A stretch of 64,000 bases of DNA from Pomphorhynchus laevis (Eukaryota; Acanthocephala; Palaeacanthocephala; Echinorhynchida; Pomphorhynchidae). Of this stretch, positions 44,398 through 57,511 are shown piece after piece (position 1 is the stretch's first letter; each line of letters begins with the position of its first letter). The stretch lies in the NCBI GenBank assembly GCA_012934845.2, contig WNNJ02003359.1:1-64000 (forward strand), in the 5' to 3' direction. Both the position numbers and the translations under genes were made by a program. The notes under the pieces were generated by a model. It saw only the letters and a program-made list of their open reading frames with translations, made no database searches and was not told where the DNA came from.

Positions 44398-46189
44398 ATA
44401 TGCAATGGAATTCCTCTTCATCTGCGATTATATGCAGATTTAAGTTTTTTTCTGATAAATGTCACGGTAAACAGAATACAATTGAAGGAATTTCAAAATA
44501 AATTAAAGAAGATTATCATATGCCAAACTATGCTTGTTAACTTACAACGATGATGCTGTATTACAGCAGACACTTGTAATCATTCAAGTGGTTACAAAAT
44601 GTTTTCATATTTTTATAGCGTGCAGAGAAACACTATGTCCAGCTGTTTTTTCGGTGCTTTTTGTTTTTGTTGCTAAAAGCTGCGTACAATTACATATTGG
44701 ATTATCACCTCGTTGTGACACAGTGTCAGTGAACAGATTGAAATACGATCACCGTAAAATTGGTTATCACTAAATCGTGGTAGACAAAAACTTCTGATCA
44801 GTTAAATTATAGCAATGCGCCTATTGATGTTGGTTTTAAAAATTAACGATTTATATTTGGCATAATTAAACGCTGGTGGAAACAGAGGAGAACAGAATAA
44901 GAAGTTAATTAAGAATATTAGTTCTCAATATTATTTTTATATTGATTTGTAATAATGGAACGACAGCCGAATATCTCCAGGACATACGGCATCCGTTATT
45001 GTCGCGATAACACGATATGATTTAAAAATGAATTCATGTGACTTAAAGTTTGCCCGTTAATTTCTATGTTCAACTAATGGATAACATTTCATGATAAGTG
45101 CGGTCACCATTTCTTAAATGAAAATGGATCAAAGTAGGATACATAAAGAACATTAAAAGGAAGTTTATTAAAATACGAAAAAACAAACGTTTTTAGAATT
45201 TGCGGCTACAAACATTATTGTTATTTCAATAGAACCATAAAAATAAAATAAATTATTATTTTTTGCAAAAACTCTGTATTTAAAACTTGCTTATACGGGA
45301 AGTAATTTTATCAAAAACTCGTTTATATTAAAGCTACTCTGGGTATCTAACACGATGTCCACAATGGAAAATGCATCTTTTTCATTTGAGTTTCCATCAA
45401 ACGAATATTTTTCATTTTACTAAAACGATTAAAAGTTTTAAATTTATCTTTAGCATTGAATAAATTAATGGAACATAAAATTTATTTTATTATTCATGAA
45501 TCAGAATTTTCTATCTGATTGCATGAACCAGATATAAATTAAGTTTTCTGTCTGTTAATGGAATTGATTTTCTAAATGTAAGATGATCGTACAATATAGA
45601 ATGGAATAAAATTTGCGAACCAACTATGTAAATTTATCATGTAATAATTACACAACGTACTCTGTCATTTGAAAACAGGCATCGATTGCCAATTTAAACA
45701 ACTATTAAATTTTAATATCAGTTAAGTACTATGAAATGTGCCTGTGGATATGTTTTATAAAATGACCAACTGCATAATGATGTATTATGCCAACACGAAA
45801 CTTAATCGAGCGTAAACAATTAACAGTCCAGTACATATATCTTCATTAATTATTTCAATATCGAAGAAATGATATTTGCTTATAGATAATTAGCTGTTTG
45901 TTATCGTTACAAATGACTGAATTGGTAGTCCGTTTTCACTAAAGTATCACATAAATATAGACGAGTAATGATAATTTAAAAGTTTTAATTTCAAGCTTCA
46001 ATTTCACAATAAAAATTATTTGACTAATAAATTTCTTAATAGTATAGAAGAACAATACGCTATTAATAAAATATTTTGAATTAAACTCTACAACTTTGTT
46101 TAATGCTCGACTGTTAACAACAAAGTAAAAATTGTTGCTTTTAAACTTCGTAAATTTAATATTTAATATTAAATTAAAATTTAATTTTT
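44398..46189. other. Intron sequence, AT-rich
   Basis: Nothing beyond AT-rich unique-looking sequence. The frame at 44534-44773 has no domain and is not supported. Confidence 0.5.
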
Positions 46190-47275
46190 AATTTTTGACG
46201 GAATAAATTATCGTTAATATTTTTATTTCTCCAGTCGAGTTTAATAAAAATATTAAACGAAGTTAATTTTTAACGGAATAAATTACCGTTAATATTTTTA
46301 TTTCTCTAGTCGAATTTAATAAAAATATTAAACGAAGTTAATATTTTTAAAAATTAAAATATTAATTTTTAAAAATTAATATTTTAATTTTTAACGGAAT
46401 AAATTAGCCTTAATATTTTCATTTCTCCAGTCGAGTTTAATAAAAATATTAAACGAAGTTAATATTTTAAAAAATCAAAATATTAATTTTTAAAAATTAA
46501 TATTTTAATTTTTAACGGAATAAATTACCGTTAATATTTTTATTTCTCTAGTCGAATTTGATAAAAATATTAAACGAAGTTAATTTTTAACGGAATAAAT
46601 TACCGTTAATATTTTTATTTCTCTAGTCGAATTTAATAAAAATATTAAACGAAGTTAATATTTTTAAAAATTAAAATATTAATTTTTAAAAATTAATATT
46701 TTAATTTTTAACGGAATAAATTACCGTTAATATTTTCATTTCTCCAGTCGAGTTTAATAAAAATATTAAACGAAGTTAATATTTTAAAAAATCAAAATAT
46801 TAATTTTTAAAAATTAATATTTTAATTTTTAACGGAATAAATTACCGTTAATATTTTCATTTCTCCAGTCGAGTTTAATAAAAATATTAAACGAAGTTAA
46901 TATTTTAAAAAATCAAAATATTAATTTTTAAAAATTAATATTTTAATTTTTAACGGAATAAATTACCGTTAATATTTTTATTTCTCTATTTGAATTTAAT
47001 AAAAATATTAAACGAAATTAATATTTTTAAAAATCAAAATATTAATTTTTAAAAATTAATATTTTAATTTTTAACGGAATAAATTACCGTTAATATTTTT
47101 ATTTCTCTATTTGAATTTAATAAAAATATTAAACGAAATTAATATTTTTAAAAATCAAAATATTAATTTTTAAAAATTAAAATATTAACTTCGTTTAATA
47201 TTTTTATTAAACTCGACTGGAGAAATAAAAATATTAACGGTAATTCATTCCGTTAATTAAAACCAATGTCACTGA
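46190..47275. repeat. Minisatellite of 76- and 121-bp units with a terminal inverted copy
   Basis: GGAATAAATTACCGTTAATA recurs at about 46200, 46275, 46397, 46516, 46590, 46712, 46834, 46955 and 47076. It occurs in two unit lengths, of which the longer adds an AT palindrome. The last copy, 47180-47265, is inverted, ending TCATTCCGTTAATT. The array ends about 80 bp from an exon of the Dve-like gene. Confidence 0.9.
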
Positions 47276-47355
47276 TTAGAGTTTTATCGGCACTAAAAAT
47301 TTTACTCTGAAAAAATATAATCCATGCAACAAAATCTAGGAAAATTTATTCTCAC

Positions 47356-47482
47356 CTAAAAAATCGGACTTTAAGTGTAACAAAGTTTGGAAAGTCACCG
47401 ACAAGTTCAGATAATGTTGTGTTCGTAACATCACAAATGTATTCAACGTTTAAAGGCTTCCAATGTCGCATAAGAATATAGC
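47356..47482 (-). CDS. dve: Exon encoding the second half of a SATB-like ULD domain
   Basis: The acceptor TTATTTTCTTTGCAG precedes base 47482 and the donor GTGAGAAT follows base 47356. The single open reading is YILMRHWKPLNVEYICDVTN, then TTLSELVGDFPNFVTLKVRF. This aligns along its whole length with the SATB1 ULD segment G-L-I-x-V-x-K-W-x-P-V-P-L...VTDAPDATVADML...VVTLKIQL. The Trp-x-Pro, the Asp after the strand, the Leu-x-(D/E) turn and VTLK are all kept. The ULD mediates oligomerisation in SATB1. This exon is the clearest link to the SATB/Dve family outside the homeodomains. Confidence 0.85.
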
Positions 47483-48923
47483 CTGCAAAGAAAATAAGAA
47501 ACTATTTATATTACATATTGTTATATTTGCGTATATACAATAATAGCATATTCCGTCTCTATATTTTCTAATAAAATATAACAATAAAATATAAGAATAA
47601 ATTATTTAATATCTTGAAAGATGATAACTTATGCAACATTATGATTAATCATAACCACCGCAGTTTTATTGTTCTACGACTGGGGTACTAGGGTGCCTTT
47701 TACTTGTAGTTGCAGATATTAATATATCTGCAACTATTAATATTAATATACAAAGGGACTATATTTTAAAAGCACATTTTATTTTATAAAATAAAGTATA
47801 TTCTTCGTATACTTTTGCTAATTTTGTAAATAATATATTTAAGATATTTTAAAGTCAATACTTATATCAAACTTTTATTTAATCAAATAAAATAGGTATA
47901 TTATAAATATAAATTAAATAAATATATATTTAATTATATTTAATTATTAATTATTATTAGATTATAATTTTATTATTAGCAATTGATAATTTAAGTAAAA
48001 GAATTTTACTTAAAATAATTGATTTATTAATTAATAATAATTGATTTAATAATTGATATTATCAACAAATAATCAATTAATTAACAGTAATAAACAATTA
48101 ATGATTGATTCGATTATTAAAATTAAATTTTTTCGTAAAATATTTTAATATGATATTTCTGATGACGATATAACAAAATTACCTTATTTCAAGTACGTAT
48201 CCTATAAATATTTGGTATATTTTATAAATTTCAACTTTATTTGAATACAGAATAATTGATTATATATAAATTTAATTAAATTAATTAAATCGCTGATCAT
48301 TTGTTTTATATTCAATTCGAATTTAATATATAAATGGAGTATCCTCAAATTGAACTACTATTTACCGTTTCGATTAGAAATTGCTATTAATATATATATC
48401 ATAATTAAATAATGAGTAATTGATTATTTAATTATTAATAATTTAATAATCAATTCATTATTATCAATTAGTAACCAATCAAGTACTAGTAATTAATAGT
48501 TAATTAGTAATTAGATTATTAATATGATAATCTCTTTTTCCAAACAAAAGTTGATTTAAAGAACTGCGAATTTTAATTTGAACTATGAATAGTAAACATT
48601 CGCTGAAATCAAAACTAAGAAATTTAACAACCTAGAGTTTATACAAACGTGTTTCGAAATTTACTTGTAATTCTATTATTTTATGGAATTGTTTTTCATT
48701 AATATAGTCATTAATATTATTTATAGTCATTAATAATCTAAATGATAACTATTATCTACCCGAAACTTTTATCTGATAAGTTTAATTTAATTTATTAAAT
48801 TAAATATTAATATTTATTCAATAATTAAATAGATTAATTATTTAAATATTTAATAATTAATAATATTTATTTTATTAATTTAATGTATTTTTTACAATAA
48901 AATCACATTTATCCTATACATAC
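47483..48923. other. Short intron between ULD exons
   Basis: AT-rich, about 1.4 kb. A small palindrome around TATTAATATATCTGCAAC at 47710-47750; nothing else seen. Confidence 0.6.
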
Positions 48924-49073
48924 ACGCACAGCTATGACAGTCGTGAAGGCTTGAGTCCTTTGCCATATTAAGTTTATCAATTGCTTCGGAAGCAATGTCG
49001 CATACTTTGGTTAGAGCAGGCAGTACTATATAGGAATCAATAAGTTCGATAAATTGTTTACTATGACCGGAAG
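48924..49073 (-). CDS. dve: Exon encoding the first helices of the ULD-like domain
   Basis: The open reading KQFIELIDSYIVLPALTKVC, then DIASEAIDKLNMAKDSSL fits the SATB ULD stretch [24 protein letters not shown]. The donor is GTATGT after T48924; with the next exon's GC it makes a Cys codon and restores the frame. The 5' border is either after ATGTCAATAG (49073) or after CGGTCATAG (49060). The latter is in phase with the candidate exon at 53.9 kb. The ATG codons just upstream make a start here conceivable, but a 60-kb exon supplies a better start. Confidence 0.7.
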
Positions 49074-49954
49074 CTATTGACATCATTAGTTCACACTCAA
49101 TAATAAAATGAATTGCAATATTTTTGGCTAAAATGTAAGAAATAAAATTATTGATAAATTAGTGATGAAACAACCATATAATTTTAAATAATTTATATAA
49201 GGTGTTAACATAGTTTATTTAAATTCGTAAGAATTTAATATAAAGTAGAAATTTTTATACTCCCTCTTATAACCAAATTCACGATAGGTAATAGTTCTTA
49301 TTTTTAATTAAGAATTAATCTTAATTAATCTTAATCCTCTTTCCCCGCTTATTATGGAAAATGAATCAAATTCACGAAAACTAAAAATTTGCAATTTTGT
49401 CTTAAAAAAACGCTATCAATATTAGTATTGAACGCTATCACTAAAGGTTCAATCATTAGTATTAAATCATAACGCAAAGGTTCAATCATTTGTTATAACT
49501 AAAGGTTCAATCATTAGCATTCAATCATAACGCTAAAGGTTCAATCTTTTGTTATTAATATTTTCTGAATTGATTTGCAATATGCGTAAATATTAAATCG
49601 GAAAAATACGTTAATTATTGCCTTTAATTAAAATTATCACAAACCACAAGTTTCTTCATATTCGCCACTTAATGCATATTATTTGATATACTATTGCTGG
49701 TTTACAATCAATGGGGCATTTTTCGATAGAAATAATTAGCATCAGCAGGAAACATTTTTCCTTAATTTATTTCTTAACAACATTTACGTCTTAACAATAT
49801 GAAATTCGTCTTAACATGATCTAACATGATCATAAAAAGAATTATTGGAGCTGAATCAAAATAAAAGAAAATTTTATTTGATATTTCGCTAATCTTCAGA
49901 AAATTACAATAATAATTAAATTGCAATTTTCTGAAGTTGCTAATAAATAACGAA
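49074..49954. other. Intron sequence with a small degenerate tandem repeat
   Basis: Bases 49380-49550 hold about four degenerate copies of AAAGGTTCAATCATTAGTAT with flanking TCATAACGC. The open frame at 49774-49983 overlaps repeat sequence and is not supported. Confidence 0.55.
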
Positions 49955-50245
49955 ATATTTTGATATTTCGAATAAGCTAACATTTAGTTTTATACATAAA
50001 GTTCGTATATATGAAAATAGTATTTAAATAGTTGATAATGATCCATTTTTGATAATGAATTATTCGATGCTGGATCAAAAAAAAATGAAATTTTTTGATA
50101 TTTTACTAACCAGTGTTAGCATCTTCAGACAATTACAGGTAATTCAGGTAAGTTGGGCGAAATGACAATGAAATAGAAATACTGATCAGTCTTTCAAGCG
50201 TGATCATAACAAAACAATAATCAGATTGTTTGTATAGATTTAAAC
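49955..50245. repeat. Left arm of a 4.7-kb-spaced inverted repeat (pairs with 54925-55218)
   Basis: The reverse complement of 54925-55218 matches over about 290 bp at more than 90 percent. Shared segments include GATAATGATCC, GATGCTGGATCAAAA, AGTTGGGCGAAATGACAATG and TCAAGCGTGATCATAACAAA. On the minus strand it contains CTGAAGATGCTAACACTGG followed by TTAGTAAAATATC, the hammerhead-like hairpin seen at 31.7 and 32.3 kb. Confidence 0.88.
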
Positions 50246-51478
50246 GAATTTTACGTATAAAACCAAATCTTTTTGTAACTAAATCTTAGTTTATTCGAAA
50301 TCTCGAAATTTTATACAAAATATTAAAACTTCCCAGTTGTGATAGCTACATTCAGAGTAATTTTATCGTAATTTTCATTTTATTAACAGAGGTTAGCGAA
50401 ATATCAAATAAAATTTTCCTTCTTTCTTTGATTTAGCTCAATAATTTTTTATCAATAATGGATCATTATCAACTATTTTAGATATTGAATACTATTATTT
50501 AATTTTATATATTATAGTATATAATATATAATAAGAAGTTATTATATATTATAACTTTATTTTCAATCAATGATACATAAATATTTGCATATAACGGGGT
50601 CATGGATGTTTTCATGGCTGTTTTTTTACTTGTTTTTTTAAAGATTTATTTAACGTGGCAAATGGGTGCCAGCGCACGCTTACATGATTATAACAAAACA
50701 AAAATGTGACCACAACAAAACAAAAATGTGACCACAACAAAACAAAAATGCAAAATAAGTAATATATATTTAATTTTATTAAATATAAGTAATTCTATGT
50801 AGAATGGTTAGGAAAGAAGAAGATCTTATAGCAAATATAAATATTTTAAACTTTTATAAAACCATTCGTATCAAAATTTAAAAAATTTTACAACTTAATT
50901 CTCCTGTTCAATTTATTTTAAAAATAGAAAAGTTGCACTTGCAATATCTGATGTAATAATGCATTAAGAGTGAAATGGCTGATTAATGGCAGTTATAATT
51001 TCAAAGGGCATTTATAGATTAAAAGTTTAATTGTTAGAAAATTCTTATTAATTATTTGTTTAGTTCCGTATTTATTATTTAAAGATCTTTAATCCTTATA
51101 TTAAATGAAGTTTATTTCTTCAAAATTAAAATTTTACGAATTTCAGTTGTTTTAAAAACATTTACGGTAAAATGATGAATCATTGTTGCAACAAAAGATT
51201 TCAGTAAATTTTTCCTGTGCTTTACCTGTGATTCGCAAGTTCACTAAGCCAATGAAAATCAAAACACTAATTTATTTTTATATTTATCTACTACATCATA
51301 AATATACGCAATGTGTTAATTACTGAAGAATTTTTACAATTCCGTTTTAACGTTAGCTCAGAGTAACAGAAACTGAATTAAAAAATTTCATTTTATATTA
51401 AATTTTTTATAATTTTAAAATTGTTCATTTTCTATTATAAATAGACTGTTCACTCATTGGTTTCTCTTATTTATTAGT
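50246..51478. other. Intron sequence between repeat arms
   Basis: AT-rich. ATGTGACCACAACAAAACAAA occurs twice near 50705-50745 as a short tandem. Nothing else recognised. Confidence 0.45.
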
Positions 51479-51700
51479 GGAGAGAGTGAAATATCAAATT
51501 TTATTTACTATTGAATTTTCGATAGCCAACTTCTGTCATCATCAGGATAAAATTGTACAAAATATTTTCTTGGCGCAGCACATCAAAAGTATCAATTGTA
51601 CATTTTACATTGCACAGCTGATCAAACAACTAGATGTGCTCCTTATTAAAAGAAGAGTACAAAGAAAAATTAACATAAAGCACAAATAAGTAAAATAAAC
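51479..51700 (-). repeat. Another copy of the CCTGATGAT-hairpin repeat end
   Basis: On the minus strand ATCCTGATGATGACAG, a loop and GGCTATCGAAAATTC match the outer ends of the 31.3-32.9-kb foldback in layout and in part in sequence. The small plus-strand open frame across it is not supported. Confidence 0.5.
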
Positions 51701-51979
51701 TCAAAACAATAAATCTGAAATATTAAAAGATAAAATATTAATATTAAATATTTAATATTAAATATTACATTAATTATTTTAATCAATTCCAGTCACGAAT
51801 ACATTAATGTGAAATTGCAATTCAATAAAACAATTATCTAAAAACGATTAGATTAATATAAAAATAAATAAAAATTGCAATTTTAAAATTGCAATTTTAA
51901 TAGTAACATGTAGATGTTATCCGTAGTCGTTTTGTATGTACAGATCAGGCAGAGCAAGATTTAGTACGATTTTTTTGTG

Positions 51980-52345
51980 GATCCGCTATGTTGTGATTTT
52001 ATTGTGATCTAAGTTTTATTATACTATAAAACATCAATAATCTTTCTTTTAGTAAAATTAGACTATTCGCGAAAGCACGAGGTATCGCTAATATGGAGAT
52101 TGCGATCATGTGAGAAAACGTGATTCGATATGGCACAATCATGTGTATTCAAGTTTTATGTGGCTTTCCTCATAGTACACGAGTATTCGTAAACACGTTT
52201 TCGAAGAGGTATACATGTTTGACCGACGTAATACTTTCCACACTCCTTGCAAAGAAGGGTGACGTGAGGGAATTTAGATTTAACCACCTTAAATAAGCTG
52301 GTCAGTCGTGGTAAAGATCTTGTATACGTTATAACAACACAATTT
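51980..52345 (-). pseudogene. GIY-YIG remnant of a second Penelope-like element
   Basis: The minus strand reads SKFPHVTLLCKECGKYYVGQ, then TCIPLRKRVYEYS, the typical start of a Penelope-type GIY-YIG nuclease (C..CGK.Y.GQT...L..R..EH). It then breaks down, with possible further pieces HDRNLHISD and TKRKIIDVL. It differs from the 12.5-kb element, so two Penelope-like families are present. It lies between the inverted repeat arms at 49.95 and 54.93 kb. Confidence 0.6.
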
Positions 52346-53897
52346 GCAACACAATGTCTGGCAGCGTATACCCCTTTCCTTGCAATGTTTTTTGTTTACA
52401 ACACCATCCTTGTTGAAATTAGGTTTTCTTTTAAATATATTTTTTATTTTGAACATTTTTTGATAATATACAACTATGTTTGGTGTGCCATTTTTAGAAC
52501 GCTTAATGTGAATAATTATTCTGTCTTTTCATCTATCATTAATATAAGGCATACCTATATATTTTGTTTCAAGTTGAGGCTTTATAAATTTTGTCCTAAT
52601 ACTATTTCCTCTAAAATATGATTTTATAATCGCCCAGGTAAGATATTCACTACTTAGGACACTTTTCGTAATTATATCATCCATTTTCGATTTAAGAGAG
52701 CTACTAGAGCAGATTGTCTTCGATCCCTAAGAAAAGTGAGGAAGCTGTAGAAGTTTTTCACATTTTAGGAATATTACTTTACAGCTTACAATATTGGGAT
52801 AGATAACAATATTGTTCATTTTATTGAATATATCGAATGTATACAGTAAAATATTTAAATAAACATTTCTTAACGACAGTTAATAAAAATGCCATTTTGT
52901 TTCTAACAATGCCATGAGCAGCTATTGAAATATAAAAATAAAATTGGTGTTTTGATTGATCCTATTATAAAATTTCAAAATAGATTTATATAGTTATAGC
53001 TTTTGTATTTTATAGTTTTGCATGTGGAATATATAGTTTGTTACATGAATATTAAGTTTTTCGGTTCAAACAATTATAAAATTGTTGTTAATTAGATAAA
53101 ATTATAAAATTTAGTATGAATTCAATAAGGAAAAATTTCACATCAAAAATTACCACAGAAAATTATTAAATTTATTCAGTTTACATAATAAATTAATATT
53201 ATATTATATACAGTAATATATAATTACTATATATATTAATTTATTATACATTACTAATTTATTATATATTAATTTATACATAATAAACTAATATTATAAA
53301 TAATATTAATAGGTAGATTGAGTGAAATTTTATAATGTTTTGTTTTAAATATTTATTAATGTTTATGCAATGTTTTTAATATTTCGTTTTATAGCAAAAC
53401 AGTTTTTTGTTATTTGAAGTGGCAGATAATTTCAACGTGTTAATATCAAGTATTAACACATCCATCCGTAGTCATATCTACGTATTCAACACATTTATGT
53501 AAATTTATCATTTTTATAAATTTATTTTTATAATCTATTAATTTACATTAATGGATTATATTCACAGTTTAAAAATGTTCTAATTGTCTTATATTCTGTA
53601 TTTTATTATCAACTGATAATATTTTTTTAAAAAATAAAAAAATTTCTACTTTTTGCAGAAATATAAATTATCTCGGATTAATTAAATATAAATTGACAGA
53701 TAATCAGCTTGCAATTTTTATTTTGTAAATGTAGGCGTTTAAATCGATCAGAATATGTGATTATCTAATCATGTATGGCATACGTGATATGATTGGACTA
53801 TTTTTTGATTACAGTCATTAAAGTCATTATGTTTTTATAATCTCTTTATGTTTACCACAAGTAAACAATTTTTTCAAATTAGATAGATTGTACATAC
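52346..53897. other. Intron sequence, AT-rich
   Basis: No feature supported. The plus-strand frame at 52385-52621 is low-complexity, Phe/Ile/Tyr-rich and likely fortuitous. Confidence 0.5.
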
Positions 53898-53940
53898 CTG
53901 ACGGTGCCCATGAGCTCATGATGTGTCAATATAACGATCC
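53898..53940 (-). CDS. dve: Candidate 43-bp exon of the Dve-like gene
   Basis: One open reading, IVILTHHELMGTV, joins in phase to the first exon (G + GG = Gly) and to the 49.06-kb acceptor option (AG + T = Ser). It has a good donor (CAG followed by GTATGT), but the acceptor (AAATTTAAAAAG) lacks a pyrimidine tract. A short beta-strand-like sequence is expected here at the start of a ULD. It could be a chance reading. Confidence 0.4.
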
Positions 53941-54924
53941 CTTTTTAAATTTGAATTTGACTTTTCTCTTTATTAACTACCGAATCATATAGCTTGCTTG
54001 TTTTATTTTCCACTTTTAAGAGTTTTCCGTTCCCCCAAATACACTAGTTGTCGTCTGCATATGAAAATTAAATTCTTTCTCTAAGCGCTACCTTTATTTC
54101 TCACTCTATTATAAATTGCAAATGCTGCTTTCTTTCAATCACAATCGCTTAAACTCCATAAAGCATTTATATATATGATGAATCAGGCTTCTTTATACTT
54201 TCTCTTTATGATGAAGATCACCTGATTTTTAAAGTTTAAATTACTCTATTTCATCAAATGCAGTAACAAATGCAGATATATCACGTCTGTTTTCTGTTTT
54301 GCTTTACTACGGTGTTGGGGGAGTAGAAGAACTTGTGTCAAAGTAGATCTCAACCCGAATTTAAATAGTCTGTGATTTTTCAAATTACATTTTTCTAATT
54401 GTTGTTGTAATACACAGGATACTATAAAGAGATGGGAAGTATAGCAACAATAATAACAAGGTGATATGCGTCCTATAGAAGGAAGCCTAAAGGCACAGTT
54501 TATCAACATTTATCGAGCAATTAAATCAGGCTAAATTGGCTTTTGACAATTGTACGAACGTGTAGCCACATTTAAAATACCTTCAGCTGAATATTAGAAT
54601 TTTTGAAAACTACTGCTCTGACTTCAATTTTTTTGGAAAGCAGATGTTTCATTTTCAGTTTAATGTCCACAGCTAATCACCAACTGTGATAAGCTGTAGA
54701 GTGTCGGCCAACAACGTACCTGTCTGACTGGTACATTGCCAAGAAGCAATGCTTAATCATGCAAGTTTAAAAGCATCCTTAATAGCATATATACACTTGT
54801 TTATTTAATATTTGGTTAAATTAATTACTAGCTTATATGTAATTATATTTCAATATTGCTTTGTTGAAAAAAACTAGAAAGAAAAAAAATTAAAACTGGG
54901 AAGTTTTAATATATTTCTTAATTC
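53941..54924. other. Intron sequence
   Basis: AT-rich to moderately AT-rich. The minus-strand frame at 54246-54509 has no domain or conserved motif and no convincing splice sites. Confidence 0.45.
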
Positions 54925-55218
54925 GTTTAAATCTATACAAACAATCTGATTATTGTTTTGTTATGATCACGCTTGAAAGACTGATCAGTATTTCTATTTC
55001 ATTGTCATTTCGCCCAACTTACCTGAATTACCTGTAATTGTCTGAAGATGCTAACACTGGTTAGTAAAATATCACAAAATTTCATTTTTTTTGATCCAGC
55101 ATCGACTATTTTTTTCTATCAATAATGGATCATTATCAACTATTTAAATACTATTTTCATATATACGAACTTTATGTATAAAACTAAATGTTAGCTTATT
55201 CGAAATATTAAAATATTT
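54925..55218. repeat. Right arm of inverted repeat (pairs with 49955-50245)
   Basis: Contains CTGAAGATGCTAACACTGG followed by TTAGTAAAATATC on the plus strand, then TTTTGATCCAGCATCGA and ATAATGGATCATTATCAAC, which also borders the 31.7-32.45-kb foldback. The same repeat family is therefore used at both loci. Confidence 0.88.
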
Positions 55219-56255
55219 GGTTAAACAAGTGTCCGTAATACGTGTTGCTAATTATATCAACACATAATTTTGAAGGTATTTTTTATTGGGCAAATAAATG
55301 GGCCTACCTACTTATTCTGTAAGTATAAATAAATTTAAAATTAAATTATTTTATTTGTTTAAAAAATAAATATTTTAGTTCTAACATTTTAAAAATTTTG
55401 ATTTCTACCATGTGATAATTTTTATAGCTCAATGTGTGTGGAATAATATTTATGAACCTGATATGTCTCGGCCCCTATTTTTGACCTAACACGGCACTGG
55501 GAAAATCACAAAACCTGCAATTTTAATTTCAAATCATTTGTAAAAATTTAATAAGATAATTTTAATTAATTGGTAAATCTTAATTAATAAAAAAACTGAT
55601 ATTTTGTTTGGACAAATTGTATTTAATCATTAATTTATGAATTTTTTAATAATTTAAAAATTTTATTAAATGAATCAATAATTCACAATTTACTTTTTAT
55701 TTAGAATTTCCCCATTTTTAATCATTTTTGAATGACATTAGTTTTATATTATTGCCACTTACACATGTCATTAATTCTTCACATAATGTGCATTATAGTC
55801 TTATAGAAGTCTTAAACAAGTGCTCTTTATAAATAATGTGACCAATGTTCTTACAAATTATATTTTATTACATTAATATTAAATTTAATATTAATTAATA
55901 CCAAATTACAAGATGTTGCAATACTATTAAACGAAAATCAATGTAAGCAAAACGCTTCTTGTGGGGCACTTAATATAATGGTATAATATATTGACGCCTT
56001 GGAAGTTAAATATTATTTAATAGTGGAATTCTAATCCCCGCTTGAAATTTCAGATATTTGTGTTACTGCACAATTTATGACAATAAATTAATAATAAATG
56101 ACAATAATAAATATCAATAATAAATATGAATATTAATAAATATTCATATAATATTATAAATATTAATAAATATCAATAATAAATGATATCCGACTGTTAT
56201 TTTTACGCAGATTTACAGTTTCTAGTGTTGCAATGGTAATTGCAACATTAAATAT
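55219..56255. other. Intron sequence, AT-rich
   Basis: Nothing recognised except short AAATATTAATAAATATC repeats at 56100-56190. Confidence 0.5.
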
Positions 56256-56257
56256 AC

Positions 56258-56818
56258 TAACTGAGTCTACGTATTTAATATTGTTATAAAATTAAAAAAT
56301 AAGATCGTTTGATGTTCGATATAATGATCGGTCACACTATTTAAACTTGATATCATAAACTGACCATTGCTCAAATTATAGTTGATTGCACAAGAATTCA
56401 ATTCAAACATTTTACAAATCAGATAAATGAATTCGTAATTTTATAAATAACAAAAATGGTTTTTTTAGTTTAAATCAATGCTTTTTTATTTGCCATTGAC
56501 TCAAAAGATAATCAATACTCTTTTGACTAAATCTAAATCTATCTGGATTTATCTTTTCAACAGTTATTAATGTTTGTTTATTAATCTATTTATTAGAAAT
56601 GTTTAATGACGATTTTAAATGTTCGATCGTTTCTATGTGAACATTAATATATTTTATACTTTATTAATTGTTTAAATATATTTAAATTAATACCATTCTA
56701 ACCGCAAAAGTAAATGGTGATATTCTTAGATTCCTGAAGATAAGCTTTTTAATTATCAAAATATAATTATATAATATAATTATAATTATATTATAATTAT
56801 ATTAAATACGTAGACGTT
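56258..56818. mobile_element. Family M MITE-like element with inverted ends
   Basis: The left end CTGAGTCTACGTATTTAATA and the right end ATATTAAATACGTAGACG are inverted copies about 560 bp apart. The same terminal sequence marks the repeats at 10860 and 64000. The interior is AT-rich and non-coding. Confidence 0.6.
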
Positions 56819-57511
56819 TTATAATTTTATTTATATAAATAAAATTATATAAAGTTTTATATTAATAATATTATATATTTATAATATTAATATTTTAATA
56901 TTAAAAACTTATTAATATTATCAACTAAGTTAGTTGATCTAATTAATAAAAAGTTAACGTTGATATCGTATCGCTTTCCAACAACTTTTACTTGTCTTTC
57001 GCATTTGACTTGAATAAATATAAACTCAAATGATGATACCATTCCGCGTGGATTTGTAGTAATCATATAAGCCCGAAGCGAAAGAATGACGAGGAGCACT
57101 GCTAGATACCGTTTTGTCATCACTATGACTCATCAGTGCCAGTTCCCTTCCACTGCTGGATGCAGAGAAGGACTAGCAGACGGCAATCAACGAATGATTC
57201 AATTTGGTGAAGCTTATCAATTCACTATATTCTACCTAGCTCCTATCATACTATGAACACCTGCAATAACCATTTTGATTTTTTGCTGTAAAAATTGGGA
57301 ATTTTTGCAAAAAAAACACAAGATAAACAAGATGACAAAAATAATAAGACAAAAGAAACAATAAGACAAACTTATTGTTTGCCTTCTTATTCATTCTAAT
57401 TAAATAAATCAAGGAGAATGGAATTGTCGAAATGGCATTTTCCATTTATAAAAATACTGTGTCCTTTTATAAAATATTGGTAGAGACGAAATTAAAAGGG
57501 ATAGCTGTCGA
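56819..57511. other. Intron sequence with an unexplained open frame
   Basis: A minus-strand frame at 56887-57123 begins MTKRYLAVLLVILSLRAY, which resembles a signal peptide, but no homologous domain, conserved cysteines or splice sites follow. I leave it unannotated as a gene. Confidence 0.4.

Noticed and set aside
52385-52621. 78-residue plus-strand open frame
   Set aside because: Phe/Ile/Tyr-rich translation typical of AT-rich non-coding DNA, with no domain.
56887-57123. Signal-peptide-like open frame
   Set aside because: The hydrophobic N-terminus is suggestive, but nothing conserved follows and no splice signals or partner exons are visible.
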